From assembly GCA_958450325.1 (NCBI GenBank), contig OY288241.1:47319978-47383977 (forward strand): a DNA stretch of 64,000 nucleotides, given 5' to 3'. This DNA is from Agrostemma githago (Eukaryota > Streptophyta > Magnoliopsida > Caryophyllales > Caryophyllaceae). This document shows, piece by piece, positions 11,321 to 22,041 of the stretch. The position numbers and the translations under genes are program-made. Position 1 is the first letter of the stretch, and each line of letters opens with the position of its first letter. The notes beneath the pieces were generated by a model. The model made no database searches. It saw only the letters and a list, made by a program, of their open reading frames with translations, and was not told the origin of the DNA.

Positions 11321-11619
11321 ATTTTGCTAGCCTCTTTTCTTGTCTCACTCTTCGTTAATTGATTGGATGGCTTTAAACTTTAAGTTGTGTGCTTTACTCT
11401 TAGGACGGTATTCCCTTCTCTTGTGCTCGTGGAAGCTCGATCGTGATTTCGGTGCAAAATCCTATCAAAATCGATAGAAAACTACCAAAAACACGTAAAA
11501 CGCACAAGAGAGACGCTAATGCGAGAAGTACACAAAATATGGCGATAATCGCACTCTAAACTCGCAAAACGAGGGGAAAACGGGTCTAAATGAGGGAAAA
11601 ACGGTCTAAATTTAGCACA

Positions 11620-12118
11620 CAACATCTTCTTCTGCCATTTTGATTTGATTGTAGCCGGCATACCCGTCCATGAATGATAGAAGGGCATGATCGGTCGTGT
11701 TATCCACCAATATGTCGATATGTGGTAATGGAAAATCGTCTTTTGGGCTAGCCTTATTAAGGTCCCGGAAGTCTACATATACTCGCACCTTGCCGTCCTT
11801 CTTGGGTACTGGCACGATGTTTGCAACCCAGTCTGGATATTCAGATACTTGTATAAAGCCCGCTTGAAATTGCTTGTCGACTTCTTCTTTGACTTTGAGA
11901 GACCATTCGGGCCTCATTCTGCGGAGCTTCTGTTTTACCAGCTTACACCCGTCTTTGATGGGTATACGATGTTCAGCTATCTCCCGATCTATCCCTGGCA
12001 TGTCTTTATAGGACCATGCAAAGACATCCTTGAATTCTTGGAGGAGATCCGTGAATTGTTTTCTCTCCTCGGGATCTAAAGATAAACCCAACTTAAGCAT
12101 CTGGGCTCTAAAGTGGTT
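11620..12118 (-). pseudogene. Tat-type pol, start of reverse transcriptase
   Basis: The open frame begins 'MLKLGLSLDPEERKQF' and runs through 'FKDVFAWSYKDMPGID', 'VPVPKKDGKVRVYVDFRDLN', 'KDDFPLPHID' and 'SFMDGYAGYNQI', the N-terminal palm of a gypsy RT including the first catalytic Asp. It ends at the Athila-1 LTR. The frame differs from the upstream protease-linker frame; the change lies near 12105-12118, where 'GTTLEP' is followed by the residues normally several positions further on. Only about a third of the RT domain is present. Confidence 0.8.
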
Positions 12119-13278
12119 CCCACGTTAATGGACTTGGTTTCCTCAATTATCGGATCTCGGGACTCCCTTTGTTCGAGCTGCTCGATCAGATGTGGAGGTA
12201 GAGGTACCTGTTCGTCGGGTTTCTCAATGTCATTGCATATAAAATTTTTGAAATTGAAAGAATTTTGGAAATAAGACAAGTCGTAAGCGGAACGAATTTC
12301 GTTATTATTGATAGTAAATTTGGAAAAGAGCTCGAAGAGAGCGGCCATGTGATCATTGGTCAGTGGCGGGATGGGGAGAGTTCTCGGGACAGACCCCGAG
12401 GCACCAGTGGGTGCTACTAAAGGAAGAGGGGTTACAGACTCGATCCTAGTACTGGACCCTCTGTCGGTCCCTTCACCGGTAGTCAACTTGTAGACTCGAC
12501 CCTGGCTGTCGGTCCACTTGATAGTCTTCCTCCAAGCCCTCTTTCCTATGTCAACACCAACTTCGGAGATCAGCTTGGTTGGATCAAACCTGCTACTGCG
12601 GAGGATCAGGTTGACCAATTCTTCCTTAGGGGTCGGGACGACCTTGTCTTCCCCGAATAGGAGCCCCAGCATGGGCTCAGTACCGTCAGTGCCCTCTTTA
12701 ACTTGAACGAGGGCGAATATGTCGTTGGGGATATAGTTGCAATCCTGATATGTGATACTGGGTTGGTAGAGGCCCACTTGAATAGCCTCGAACACTGGAG
12801 TGACAAATTTGATTATATTTGTCTGGTCCACATTTCCCGGGGTCATAGTGTACCCCAAACCGCACCGTGATTCTACATCGTCTAGGACCTCGATGACTTT
12901 TCCGGCTGGAAGATATGGCCTTGAAGTAGCCCCCGGTAGGTAACCCAAGTTTTGTAGCATCGTGTCGATGCTAGTGGTGAAATAGGGTCGGAAAAGATAT
13001 TCTTCCTCGATCATTCCCACGAAATCGAAGCCTCGTGGATCGGTTTGGCCTGCAGTGTTGCAGCTTGCCACGGTTATGGGGGTGGCTTCGAGAATGATGA
13101 CCCCGTCTTGTAGGGGCAGCTTGACCTTCCTGTGGAGGGTGGAGGATACGGCTTTGACCGCGTGAATCCAGGGCCTCCCTAGTAGCAGATTGAAGGATAA
13201 GGTGACATCAATCACCTGAAATTCTAGCTCTTTCTCGATCGGGCCTGTTATGATTGTTAGTTTAACAGCACCAGCAAC
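12119..13278 (-). pseudogene. Tat-type linker between protease and RT
   Basis: The frame includes 'FNLLLGRPWIHAVKAVSSTLHRKVKLP', the C-terminal half of the Tat protease fold, then a long low-similarity linker with 'GLGYTM' and 'KSINVGTTLEP'. It is separated from the protease N-half by a TAA at 13279-13281 in the same frame. Confidence 0.7.
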
Positions 13279-13672
13279 TTATTTTGGGCTTCCGTCAAAA
13301 GCCTGGATAGTTTGTGCCGTCGGAAGATAGTCAGCCTCGGTAATGCCGAGGGCCTTAGCAGTCCTTAAGGGAAGGACGTTTACAGCGGCCCCGTCATCAA
13401 TCAGGGTCATGGGGAGATATTTGCCCCGGCAGATCACCGTGATGTACAAGGCCAAGTTATGAGTGGCCCTGAACGGTGAGAGGTCGGATTCGGAGAAGGT
13501 GATGAGTGGGCCTTCTTCCTTAGATTTGCCTTTAAGATGGGGCAGAATAGTGGCTACCATTTCGGTGGGAGTAACCAACGAGTCAACATTGATTTCGTCG
13601 AGAGCCTTAGTAAGTGCTGCCCGATGCTCTTGAGAACTAACCAAAAGCTGCCATATAGTAAGATCGGTTCAG
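13279..13672 (-). pseudogene. Tat-type aspartic protease, N-terminal half
   Basis: Contains 'LVSSQEHRAALTKAL' and the active-site region 'TLIDDGAAVNVLPL'. Tat proteases usually read D-(N/D)-G-(S/A), so the catalytic Asp is kept. In-frame stops lie near 13655 (TGA) and at 13279-13281 (TAA). The cleavage function is therefore lost in this copy. Confidence 0.7.
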
Positions 13673-13882
13673 ACCCTTTTTAGTTGTTTGACTAGGGCCG
13701 TGTCAGCACTTGGTTCCTCGAGGGTAGATTCCGGGACGGCTTCCGGAGTAGAAGAGCCGGCCATGATGGTGTGAGTGCTGGCCAAGGCTTTGCTTTTAGC
13801 CTTCCGGATTTCTTCGATGGTGATGGGGACAGCCTCCCCCTTAGCTAGGTAAACGTCGTCTTCATCATCGTTCCATATCCCG

Positions 13883-14399
13883 TTAATTTGTGGGATGAAA
13901 AGAGAAATGAGATGAGAACAGTCGATTACTTCTCCAGTGAAAATGGCGTGAGCACTGAAGGGATTCTCTTTGTTGCTCGGTTTGTCGCTGGGCAGCGGTA
14001 TCTTCCCAACTTTCGATCAGATCCTGGATAAGATGCTTCAGTTTCCAGCATTTTTCAGTATCGTGCCCATTACCTCGGTGATACTGGCAATAGGCCTGGA
14101 TGTTATAGCTCTTGGATCGTTTCTCGACCGGGACTTCCGGAGTTGGGCCTATCGGCTGGATCAGACCCTTGGAGGAAAGCCTTTGTAAGGCATAAGTATA
14201 GGTGGTCCCTATATCAGTGAATACCCGAGTTGGAGTATTCTTTTTGGATGAGGTGTCTTGTGAGTTGACCTCGTCAAAGATGCTGCGGGTTGCAGCTGCT
14301 GTTGTGGGTTTGCTGGCGGACGAGCTGGCCCCTTGATACCCTTTGGCAGAGGCCTTAGAAAGGTTCTCTAGCCTTAAGTCATCTTCAATTCTTGTACCC
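13883..14399 (-). pseudogene. Tat-type gag, C-terminal part
   Basis: From the Athila-2 junction the frame reads 'GTRIEDDLRLENLSKASAKG' and continues to a His/Cys-type motif 'YCQYHRGNGHDTEKCWKLKHLIQDLI', which is the usual gag C-terminus in Tat elements. It matches up across Athila-2 with the N-terminal part at 23441-24171: the shared taccc target duplication restores the phase. Bases 13673-13882 have no continuous frame. Confidence 0.75.
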
Positions 14400-15741
14400 T
14401 GACAGGCTAAAGTCGTATGCCCCAAATTACTAATTTATAATCACTTATAACCAACAAACTAAAACAATAGCATAATGGAAATAAGGGTCGAACCCACATG
14501 GAATTGGTTTAACTATAACTGCGTACTAATATAGAATGATAAATAACTAATTAATTAAACAATAAGAAAGGGGGGTTTTGAATAATTATCTAACAACTAA
14601 ATCTAATAAAGATGAAAACTTTGACTAAATCAAATGATGAGAAAGAACTTAGACCCAAGCACAAATCCACACTCAATAGCGATCGATCATTGTAAGATGG
14701 TTTCATTTAATAATCTTGACTACTCTATTGTGAATATGAAATTCCAATTCTCTTAAGAATAGTTAACTAAAACGAATTCCGTTCTTAATTAACCCTAACC
14801 GTAAAACAACCTAAACAATCCAGTTCTAGGTTCAATTTAGACGAAAGCAATATAGATCTGAGAATTCAATAGAGAATAAATAGCACGTACAATCCAGTCG
14901 TACCTTAGATATTTATGTGAATTGCTTCTAAGTACTAATATCAACGTATCCCGTTCAATATTAATTCCTAGTTGTTACTAATGTAAAGTTAATCAGTAAA
15001 TCCTACTCAATTAACAATACTAACGATAGAATGAAGGAATCAAGTACTAGTTGCGCATCTAGCAATCAATAACAACATTCAAACTCACAAACGATTATCA
15101 AGTGCTTCAAAGGCTTGAATCTAAGTAAAGGTAATTAGTTACACATACTTGAAACCGGAAAATTAGGGTTCTTCAAAGGTCTCCCTTTTTCTCTCTAATC
15201 TTACGTTAAACTTGATGTGATGATAATCTGAATAATCTCAACCTAAGGCTATATTTATCCTAATAAAAGTTTCCTAATAATAAAATAATAATAAAATATC
15301 TTAAGGATACTAGTAATACTAATAATAATAAAAACTAGTAATAAAGTTTCCTAAATAATATCAAAGTCTTAAAATATAGCAAATATCACGAGATAGAGAC
15401 GGAATCGCGCATAAAGTTTCAGACCCTCATGCGACTCGCCCAACCCTCGCGCGACTCGCGGGAGCGCGCGACTCGCGTGTCTTCTGCGCGACTTGCCTAA
15501 CGGCCTGTAGCTGCTTCTCGCGATCCTTCAATTCCGTCGTTCCGGGTCTTCAAGTGAGCTTTCTTCTTCTTCATGTTTTTGTCGTTCTTTGCCCAAATCG
15601 ACGGTCCAATGGTTAACATCCTCAAAATAGCCTATATTACATTTATACCAAATCGACACAAATGCAATACAAGACAACCGATTTAGCTCACAAAATAAAC
15701 CAAAAACCGTCGTAATAACTACTACTAAATACGGCCCATCA
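14400..15741 (-). repeat. 3' LTR of Athila-2
   Basis: 1342 bp, nearly identical to 22042-23435. It lacks a 55-bp segment present in the other LTR; the missing piece lies between two copies of 'acattca'. It contains a TATA-like site near 15250-15259 (minus 'ggataaatatag') and a cluster of gcgcgactcgc words at 15428-15500. Confidence 0.92.
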
Positions 15742-15760
15742 AATATCCCCACGCTTGAAC
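15742..15760 (-). other. Polypurine tract of Athila-2
   Basis: Minus-strand 'caagcgtggggatatt' directly abuts the LTR start 'tgatgggcc'. A 'actcgaggacgagtaaa' word precedes it, as in other Athila elements. Confidence 0.75.
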
Positions 15761-16739
15761 CTTTACTCGTCCTCGAGTAAAACTCGAAGAACATCATAAA
15801 CACAACCATCACTGATCCAATATGCGTGAGAATAACAATAGCACACCGGCCCTCACTCGTCTTCCACCAATCTCCCTCGTTATGAGTTAAAGCACCCTCC
15901 AATCCAACATTTTCATGAAATTCAACTCACATGATCAACTGACTCAACACACCCAATATCAAACTATTATCATTGACCCAATTCATCAAAACAAGGCACA
16001 TTAGCAAATAAATATAAGCTAAAATTCACATCTAACGCCCCTTATTTCTCCAATCCTAGAACGGATCACATGTGCTACAAATGTCACCGGTGGTACAAAA
16101 CATATACCACAATATTCCACAACCCACACATGTGATCAATCCTAAACGCCTCTAATAGTTCAATATACCAAACAAAACATCACCAATCGCATAGAATTTA
16201 GTGTTACGACTACACCGCACCGCGATTCTTCTCACCTTAGCCAACTAATCCTACCCTTCCGACCTTCTATGTCACCCTTCTTATGACGCCAACACCAAAA
16301 ACGGAGAAAGTAGTAGTGATTTTTTTCCTAATTCCCTCATTTTGCCTAGAGCGTCCGCCCTTGCGGATTTTCACTCTAGCTTTCATTTTTTTCCTCACAC
16401 TACTCTCGTGGCACGCAACTCGATTTTTCTTTTTACCCGGAGCGCCCTTTCGGGTTTTCACTCCGTCCTCGGCCACATTCCCCATTCTTGCCTAGGCGCC
16501 CTTTCCGGGTTTTCACCTAGCCGGGTTTATTTATTTCTTTTTGTTTTCTTTTTTTTTCAATTTTTTTCTCTTTTTTTTCTTCTTTTTTCGATTTTTTTTT
16601 AGTTTTTTTTTTTTTGAAATTAAAATAAACGACGTAATACAAAGAGATAATTTCCCTCCCCACGCTTGAATAACAGATCGTCCTCGAATGTGTGAATTAA
16701 GGACAACAAAACAAATGGGAAGAGAAATACCTCGGAGGC
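15761..16739 (-). other. Athila-2 3' leader with three nested hairpins
   Basis: No gene is seen. Three double-stem hairpins occupy 16346-16520 (see separate entry). Next to ORF1 there is a pyrimidine/T-rich stretch at 16527-16616. The overlapping open frames here are low-complexity products. Confidence 0.6.
16346..16520 (-). repeat. Three double-stem hairpins with changing outer stems (Athila-2)
   Basis: Hairpin A at 16346-16379 has outer stem ctagag/ctctag and inner stem tccgc/gcgga. B at 16438-16465 has outer cggag/ctccg and inner ccc/ggg. C at 16492-16520 has outer ctagg/cctag and inner ccc/ggg. The core between the stems is alike ('gcg.ccc.tt.cggg.tttca'), while the outer stems differ and still pair. 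This is the pattern of compensatory change expected for a selected RNA structure. Confidence 0.65.
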
Positions 16740-17972
16740 TCAAGAGTGAGAAGAGGAGCCGGCGTCACGTGACCTAGCCTCACGTGCCGCCCTCCTAGAT
16801 GATCTCGCTTGCTCACGGGCCGCAAGCTCTGCATAAAACTCGGGAGATGGTTCCGAGTAGTCATTAGGGTGCAACTTCAACTGTAACCGATTCATACAAC
16901 GACCGAACTCAGCGGCCAACCTACTGTTATCAACAGATTCTTCCACTCGATCCTCTAATGATTCGCGCCAACCGCTCCAACGATCAAAATCCGACGTACC
17001 CTCGGGTTCCTCCACAACCGGGGCTCGAGACTCGGTAGTCGGCCTAGGAAACTGTGCATCATGAGGAAGGTAAAATGCATCCGCAGTAGGCCCCAATGGT
17101 AACGGTTTCCCATCCGGACGAGGCAAAACCATGAAATGACGGTGGGACGTGCCGAGTGTCCAGATTAGGTGGTGTTCACCAATCGGTCGCGAAATCATAG
17201 AACAACTCTCCATGAACTTAATACTAATAGTAGTATCACCTACTACAGGAGAATCCGTCATCTTGGGTAGGCCAAGATACTGAGCTAGAAGAGTAACCAT
17301 ACCCCCCATCGGAATGTTCCCCGAGACCGCTTTCTGCTGCTTCTCACAACAAGTCAAGAAAACATCAATCCAATCCGGGGTTCCCAAACATTCGGGCATC
17401 ATGGCCCACAAGTACATCAAATCCGCCCAAGGTAGATGTGTCGGCTCACCTTTGCAAAGAAATGTGGAGTTCAAAAGTCGGTGAGCATAACGAAGGGCAG
17501 GATGACGAATATCAGCTTTTTTAGCCCTCTCATAAGCATTCTTAGCAATTTTTAACCAAAACTCTTCTATCATACGCGTAGTAGGGGTAAAAAACGCCGC
17601 CCCCCCTCTTGGTGCTATTCCCCACGCCTCCCTCAACTCAGTAAAGTCTACATCTCGTTCTGAATCTCCGAGATGAAACGTAATGTGAGGGGGATCGTCA
17701 TCACGGTGGACTTCTAGGGTGGACAAGAACTCAAGTGTGTAGCGCTTGTACGTGTTCGCGTGCATATAGTAAAAGTTTGCTAACCCAATACGCGTTAATA
17801 ACGTCAACACCTCGTCACTAACTCCGAGCAACTCCAATGCCAAATTATCGACAAACTTAGTTGACAAAATAGCTCGATCAAATAGTTGACGCCATACCGA
17901 TTTCTGCTTCGTACTCAGATTCTTACACCCCATATAGTCAACCGAAGTCGTTTTTTGCTTCTTTGGGGCCAT
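16740..17972 (-). CDS. Athila ORF1-type protein, intact
   Basis: An uninterrupted 410-residue frame starts at ATG 17972. It opens 'MAPKKQKTTSVDYMGCKN', continues with a region shared by the Athila ORF1 family ('LSTLEVHRDDDPPHITFHLGD', 'FTELREAWGIAPRGG', 'AHRLLNSTFLCKGE', 'ADLMYLWAMMPE'), and ends in an Arg/Ser-rich tail ('EQARSSRRAAREARSRDAGSS'). The family has no established biochemical function; its place after pol recalls an envelope-like gene, but I see no signal peptide and no convincing membrane span, so that reading is weak. Its intactness in an element lacking RT and integrase is notable: it has been kept, or the insertion is simply young. The likely leader and promoter lie in 17973-18990. 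Confidence 0.8.
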   Translation of the reverse strand: MAPKKQKTTSVDYMGCKNLSTKQKSVWRQLFDRAILSTKFVDNLALELLGVSDEVLTLLTRIGLANFYYMHANTYKRYTLEFLSTLEVHRDDDPPHITFHLGDSERDVDFTELREAWGIAPRGGAAFFTPTTRMIEEFWLKIAKNAYERAKKADIRHPALRYAHRLLNSTFLCKGEPTHLPWADLMYLWAMMPECLGTPDWIDVFLTCCEKQQKAVSGNIPMGGMVTLLAQYLGLPKMTDSPVVGDTTISIKFMESCSMISRPIGEHHLIWTLGTSHRHFMVLPRPDGKPLPLGPTADAFYLPHDAQFPRPTTESRAPVVEEPEGTSDFDRWSGWRESLEDRVEESVDNSRLAAEFGRCMNRLQLKLHPNDYSEPSPEFYAELAAREQARSSRRAAREARSRDAGSSSHS

Positions 17973-19203
17973 GACTCAAGATTTTCTAACATAAGTGATA
18001 CTAACTTAACTAGAGAAGTCTCGACTCAGATGCAACTCCTTAGACTCAACCGTGACAGACCTGACTCGGAATCGACTATACCAAACTGACCAACTAGACA
18101 AAAATGGAGGTGGTTTATGACTCGAATCAGCAACCAACAACTCACAACACAACCCAGACAAACCCTACACAGACTCTAAACAAAATTTGACACGAGTATA
18201 ATGAAAGGAGGGAGTTGGGTGACTTGCTATCAGCACACAAACAAGACAAGCCCTAAACAGATTCACAAATTGTAGGAGAATAGAGTGAAAAGATTGAAAA
18301 GGGTTGGAAACTTACTGAAACTGGACAAAATACAGCACCGAGCGAAACCCGACTCACACGACCGCCTGAATACCGTTGACAAGCTAAACAGAAGACCGCC
18401 GACGACACATGCGAGTCGCCTAAACCCGCGCGACTCGCCTGACCCCGCGCCGGACCACGAACAGCGACGACAATGACAGAACCGACGACGACTCACGAAC
18501 TGACGACAGACGGCGGACACGAACAGACCCACAACGACACACGCGAGTCGCCTAGCTGTCGTGCGACTCGCCGGACTTCTGACACGGACCCACAACCGAC
18601 GTCGACGCTTGAACTGGGATTTAGATTAGGGTTAGGAATTTTAGGGGAAAGTGGTAGAAGATGAAGTTGAGAATTGGGTTTTGATTTATTTGCTTAGGGA
18701 AAGGGTAGATTAGGGTTTTGAATTTGGGGAAATTGGTTAGGAATAGGAAGAATGAGGGTAAGAAAGAAGATGAAAGGGAGAGGGAGTCGGGTTTCCTGTT
18801 TTCAATTTTTAATTTTTTTGATTTTTTTTTTTAATAATAAAATAATGACCTGTGTGTGAAGAGCCACGCGAGTCGCATAGGGTCCGCGCGACTCGCGCGG
18901 ATGCCTGAAACTCCGTTCCTTTTTCTTCAATTTTTGCTCAGATTTTTAAGGATCTCCATGCTAGTCGCCCCGGACCCATGCTAGTCGCCCCATCTCCTGG
19001 AAAATCAACACTCTTCTCCTATTAAAACATCAAAAGTTAGTAATAAAAACTAAGTTTAAGAAAAACAACGATTAAGAAAAACAACGAAATTAATACTACG
19101 ACCTATGACCCGTAAAATAAAATTTTACAATAAAAAATCTACAAAACGGGTTGCCTCCCGGAAGCGCTTTTGTTTAAAGTCGTTCGCTCGACTGAGACGG
19201 AGA
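17973..19203 (-). other. Athila-2 post-pol spacer upstream of ORF1
   Basis: There is no gene. Near 19140-19175 the minus strand carries 'gcgcttccgggaggcaaccc', the word that normally follows integrase in Athila elements; here it follows protease. Two GC-rich clusters of (c)gcgcgactcgc/gcgagtcgcgc words (18405-18570 and 18845-18985) repeat words found in the LTR. A T/C-rich leader-like stretch lies between them (minus strand 18830-18610). Confidence 0.6.
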
Positions 19204-20420
19204 TTAGGTAGAAAACGTCATGTCCGAGAGCTTGCTTCTCCCGACGCTCGATTCATTACTCCTTGCACTAGTCGGCTTAAGTCTTATACCGACTACATCT
19301 TTCACTTTCCCATTTTGAAATTGTAAGAGCGTTGGACGCTTGCTTGAGCTCTTTCGAACCGTCCATTGATTGAACCACGAGCTTGGTTTACCTTTGTACA
19401 GCTCCGCGTCCTTACGCGACTCCCAAAGAATGACACACTTGGGTCCCTTAGAAGGAGATTCCTGCACAATTTCAGACAAAACTTCCTTGCTAGAAGAGGT
19501 AGATGAGATCGGTTTAGGAACCGATTTCACCGCTTCTTCTTGTGAGTTCGGAGATAAATGATTAAAAACATCAACACGACACAAGGTATTGTCTTTCGGG
19601 GAATGAGAACTAGGCTTATGTATGTCGAATTTAACGACTCTACCCTCAAATTCCATGCTAAGTGAGCCATTAGGGACATCGATTTTTGTTCCCGCGGTCT
19701 TTAGGAACGGTCGTCCTAGAATGATAGGGGTTGCACTATAGTCATGTTCCATGTCCAAAACATAAAAATCGGCCGGAAAAACCAATTTATCAACTTTAAC
19801 AAGGACATTCTCTACAACTCCCTTAGGATAGACACTCGATCGATCCGCTAGTTGCACTACTTTCCCGGTTTCCCTCATAGGACCGAGTCTAAGAGATTCA
19901 TAGATAGAAAGAGGGATGACATTAATAGAAGCTCCCAAATCTAACATAGACTTGTCAAACAAAGTATCTCCTATGGTGCAAGGTATAGTGAACATGCCCG
20001 GGTCGCCACATTTAGGGGGTAATTTCTTTTGAAAAATAGCGGACACATACTCACTACCCTTCCCTTTCTTAGCTCCCTTCAACTTGTTATTCCTTTTAAT
20101 AGTACATAATTCTTTCAAGAATTTAGCATATTTAGGAATACTCTTTAAAAGATTAAGAAGGGGAATGTTTACCTCACACTTTTCAAATACCTCGTAGATA
20201 TCCTTGTCATGCTCATAACGACGGGTCCTCTTGAGTGCCTCGGGGAAAGGGACATCCGGTTCCGACACCGGTGTAGTAGGACTAATTGACTCCTTCTCTT
20301 GCACATTCAAAGGTTCCTCACCTTCCTCGATCACTAGCTCCTCTTCTTGAACCATAGCTTCTTTGGCCATCCTCTTCGGCTTGTCGGCCTCCACCAATTG
20401 TCTCCCATTCCTTAAAGATA
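19204..20420 (-). pseudogene. Athila-2 protease region (gag-pol remainder, no RT)
   Basis: The open frame of 397 codons holds a Glu-rich linker ('VQEEELVIEEGEEPLNVQ'), then 'PFPEALKRTRRYEHDKDIYEVF', the protease active site 'LDLGASINVIPLS' and 'TPIILGRPFLKTAG'. It ends after 'KPTSARSNESSVG' where RT would begin in a full Athila element. Upstream it is one frame away from gag, with the shift near 20415-20420. The catalytic Asp-Leu-Gly-Ala-Ser is intact, so the protease fold could be made if the frame were bridged. Confidence 0.75.
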
Positions 20421-20747
20421 CGGCACACTCACGTTTTCCTTCGTAAGAATGGTTTGACTAGGTAGTTTTCCAGAATCTCGAGCCTCCAACCTACCAATGG
20501 CGGTCGCCATTTGGCCCATTTGAACTTCCAAATTTTGAATGCTAGCTTTGTTCTCCGTGTGATGTTGAAGAACCGTAGCTTGGAGGTTGGACATTTGGGT
20601 GGTCACCGTAGCTTGGTTAGCCGCCAAAGCACGTATCATGTCTTAGGTGGACATTTGACCACTAGGTGGAGGCGGATTAGGAACCGTGTTAGGAATAACT
20701 TGTTGCTTAGCAAAGAGTTGTTGCTTCGGTTGACCAACTTGATTACC
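20421..20747 (-). pseudogene. Athila-2 gag-protease linker with stops
   Basis: Same phase as gag, broken by TAA at 20748-20750 (the gag end) and another TAA near 20642. It contains a heptad-like stretch ('LQATVLQHHTENKASIQNLEVQMGQM' spans it, shown only in part here) that probably forms a coiled coil. Confidence 0.5.
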
Positions 20748-21911
20748 TTAATTAATTTCTTGGTCGCCTTCCCGATTCCTCCACCTCATGTTCGGGTGAT
20801 ATCTCCATCCAGGATTGAAAGTGTTAGAGTATGGATCCCATTTTTTGTTTTGCCCGGCTTCCCACACTCCGTTCACCTCCTCTTGACCTTCATACATTTG
20901 AGGACAATGCTCACTCGGATGTCCCTCGGTAGAACAAATACCGCACATCATAACTTGATTTGCTTTTCCTGACATCATATTCTGGACAAGAGATGTTAAA
21001 CTATCAACTTTATGTTCAAGGCTCGAGGATGATGAATTACCTACGGCATGCACTCCCCGTTTATATTTTTGGGAGAAATCTCGAGAGCTTTCAGCTAGCT
21101 CCTGGATAACTTCTATAGCAGCATCTGGACTCTTGTTCACGATCGATCCCCCACAAGCCGCGTTCACAGTGCGAGCATCCTCCACACAAAGACCTCCGCA
21201 AAAGTACATCACAAGGTCTTGAGGATTGTAGCCATGATATGGGCATGTAGCACACAGCTTCTTAAAGCGTTCCCAATACTCATACATCGTCTCGCCATCT
21301 TGTTGCTCCGCATTACTAATCTGCTTCTTCAATTGGGAGGCCCGAGATGCCGGAAAGTACTTCTCAAGGAACGCCTTCTTCATCTTCACCCATGTATCAA
21401 TACTTGCCGGTGGCAAGTAATATAACCAATCTCTCGCAGAATCCTTCAATGAGAAGGGAAAGGCCCTCAGCTTGAGTTGCTCATCTGTGACGGATGTCGG
21501 TTTCATACTCAAGCAAACAATGTGAAAATCCGACAAGTGCTTGTTAGGGTCCTCATCGCTCATGCCATGGAATGTGGGTAATTGATGGATCAAACCTGAC
21601 TTCAATTCGAAAGTGGCATTCGCACCCAATGGTGGGTATGTGATGCACAAAGGTTGTTGTGCAAGGTCGGGTGCTGTCAGCTGCTTGATTGTGTTGGCCA
21701 TGATATTCAACTCGTCTTCGGATTCGGATTCGTAGGAAACTTCAGTGTTCACGGGATTAATAGGAATATCGTCGAAAAACTCTAGATCCTCGAATTCCTG
21801 CGTTCCAATAACTATTGCTCCCTCTCCGATTCTCTGTGACTTGTGAAAGGTGCGTTCAATCTCTGAGTCGAATGCCTCGAGGTTCAAGTTAGAAGAACGA
21901 GTATTAGACAT
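20748..21911 (-). CDS. Athila-2 gag
   Basis: An intact 387-residue frame from ATG 21911. It has an acidic N-terminus (about 1-70), the retrotransposon gag core ('FELKSGLIHQLPTFHG', 'DPNKHLSDFHIVCL', 'LRAFPFSLKDSARDWLYYLP', 'AFLEKYFPASRASQLKKQI', 'EYWERFKKLCATCPYHGY') over about 85-260, and a CCHC knuckle 'CGICSTEGHPSEHC' (C-X2-C-X4-H-X4-C) near residue 325. Gag assembles the cytoplasmic particle and binds the RNA. It ends at a TAA that may be a mutation, because the same phase continues for another 100 codons. With LTRs, PBS and polypurine tract present, the copy may still be packaged if partner proteins are supplied. Confidence 0.88.
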   Translation of the reverse strand: MSNTRSSNLNLEAFDSEIERTFHKSQRIGEGAIVIGTQEFEDLEFFDDIPINPVNTEVSYESESEDELNIMANTIKQLTAPDLAQQPLCITYPPLGANATFELKSGLIHQLPTFHGMSDEDPNKHLSDFHIVCLSMKPTSVTDEQLKLRAFPFSLKDSARDWLYYLPPASIDTWVKMKKAFLEKYFPASRASQLKKQISNAEQQDGETMYEYWERFKKLCATCPYHGYNPQDLVMYFCGGLCVEDARTVNAACGGSIVNKSPDAAIEVIQELAESSRDFSQKYKRGVHAVGNSSSSSLEHKVDSLTSLVQNMMSGKANQVMMCGICSTEGHPSEHCPQMYEGQEEVNGVWEAGQNKKWDPYSNTFNPGWRYHPNMRWRNREGDQEIN

Positions 21912-22017
21912 AAACTACACAAAATAAAATAAAACAAAAAAAAATTAGCTAAAAAAAAAAATAATAATAATAATAATTAAAAACTACACTAGAAAACACA
22001 AAAATAATTAATACCGA

Positions 22018-22036
22018 TTCCCCGGCAACGGCGCCA
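22018..22036 (-). other. Primer binding site of Athila-2 (tRNA-Asp type)
   Basis: Minus-strand tggcgccgttgccggggaa, five bases from the LTR end at 22042. Confidence 0.9.
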
Positions 22037-22041
22037 AAATT

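Larger units (their letters stand above)
1..11619 (-). mobile_element. Athila-type Ty3/gypsy element (Athila-1), running off the left edge
   Basis: On the minus strand the order is 5' LTR (9752-11619), PBS, gag, protease, RT, RNase H, integrase, a spacer, an Athila ORF1-type reading frame, and a long 3' leader reaching base 1. The 3' LTR is not in the window. The first bases, read on the minus strand, carry a 'gctcaaggacgagcaa' word that usually lies close upstream of the polypurine tract in Athila elements, so the 3' LTR probably starts just outside. The element sits in the RT of an older Tat-type element, whose coding sequence resumes at 11620. Gag and PR-RT share one reading phase with several stops; RH-INT is one frame over. 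It cannot encode a full polyprotein. Confidence 0.85.
9752..11619 (-). repeat. 5' LTR of Athila-1
   Basis: On the minus strand the LTR begins 'tgtgctaaattt' at 11619 and ends 'ggcgatca' at 9752, followed by three bases and the PBS. The outer end is set where the Tat RT coding sequence stops ('..KMAEED'). Bases 620-624 of that kilobase ('caaca') are the candidate TSD, whose partner is off-window. It contains a palindrome cluster (11107-11320) and an AT run at 10973-10986 that can serve as TATA box. The 3' LTR is not available for comparison, so the boundaries rest on the junctions. Confidence 0.75.

Noticed and set aside
11082..11362. Frames through the palindrome cluster of the Athila-1 LTR
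   Set aside because: Peptides such as F-H-P-V repeats follow from the palindromic words in an LTR without coding role.
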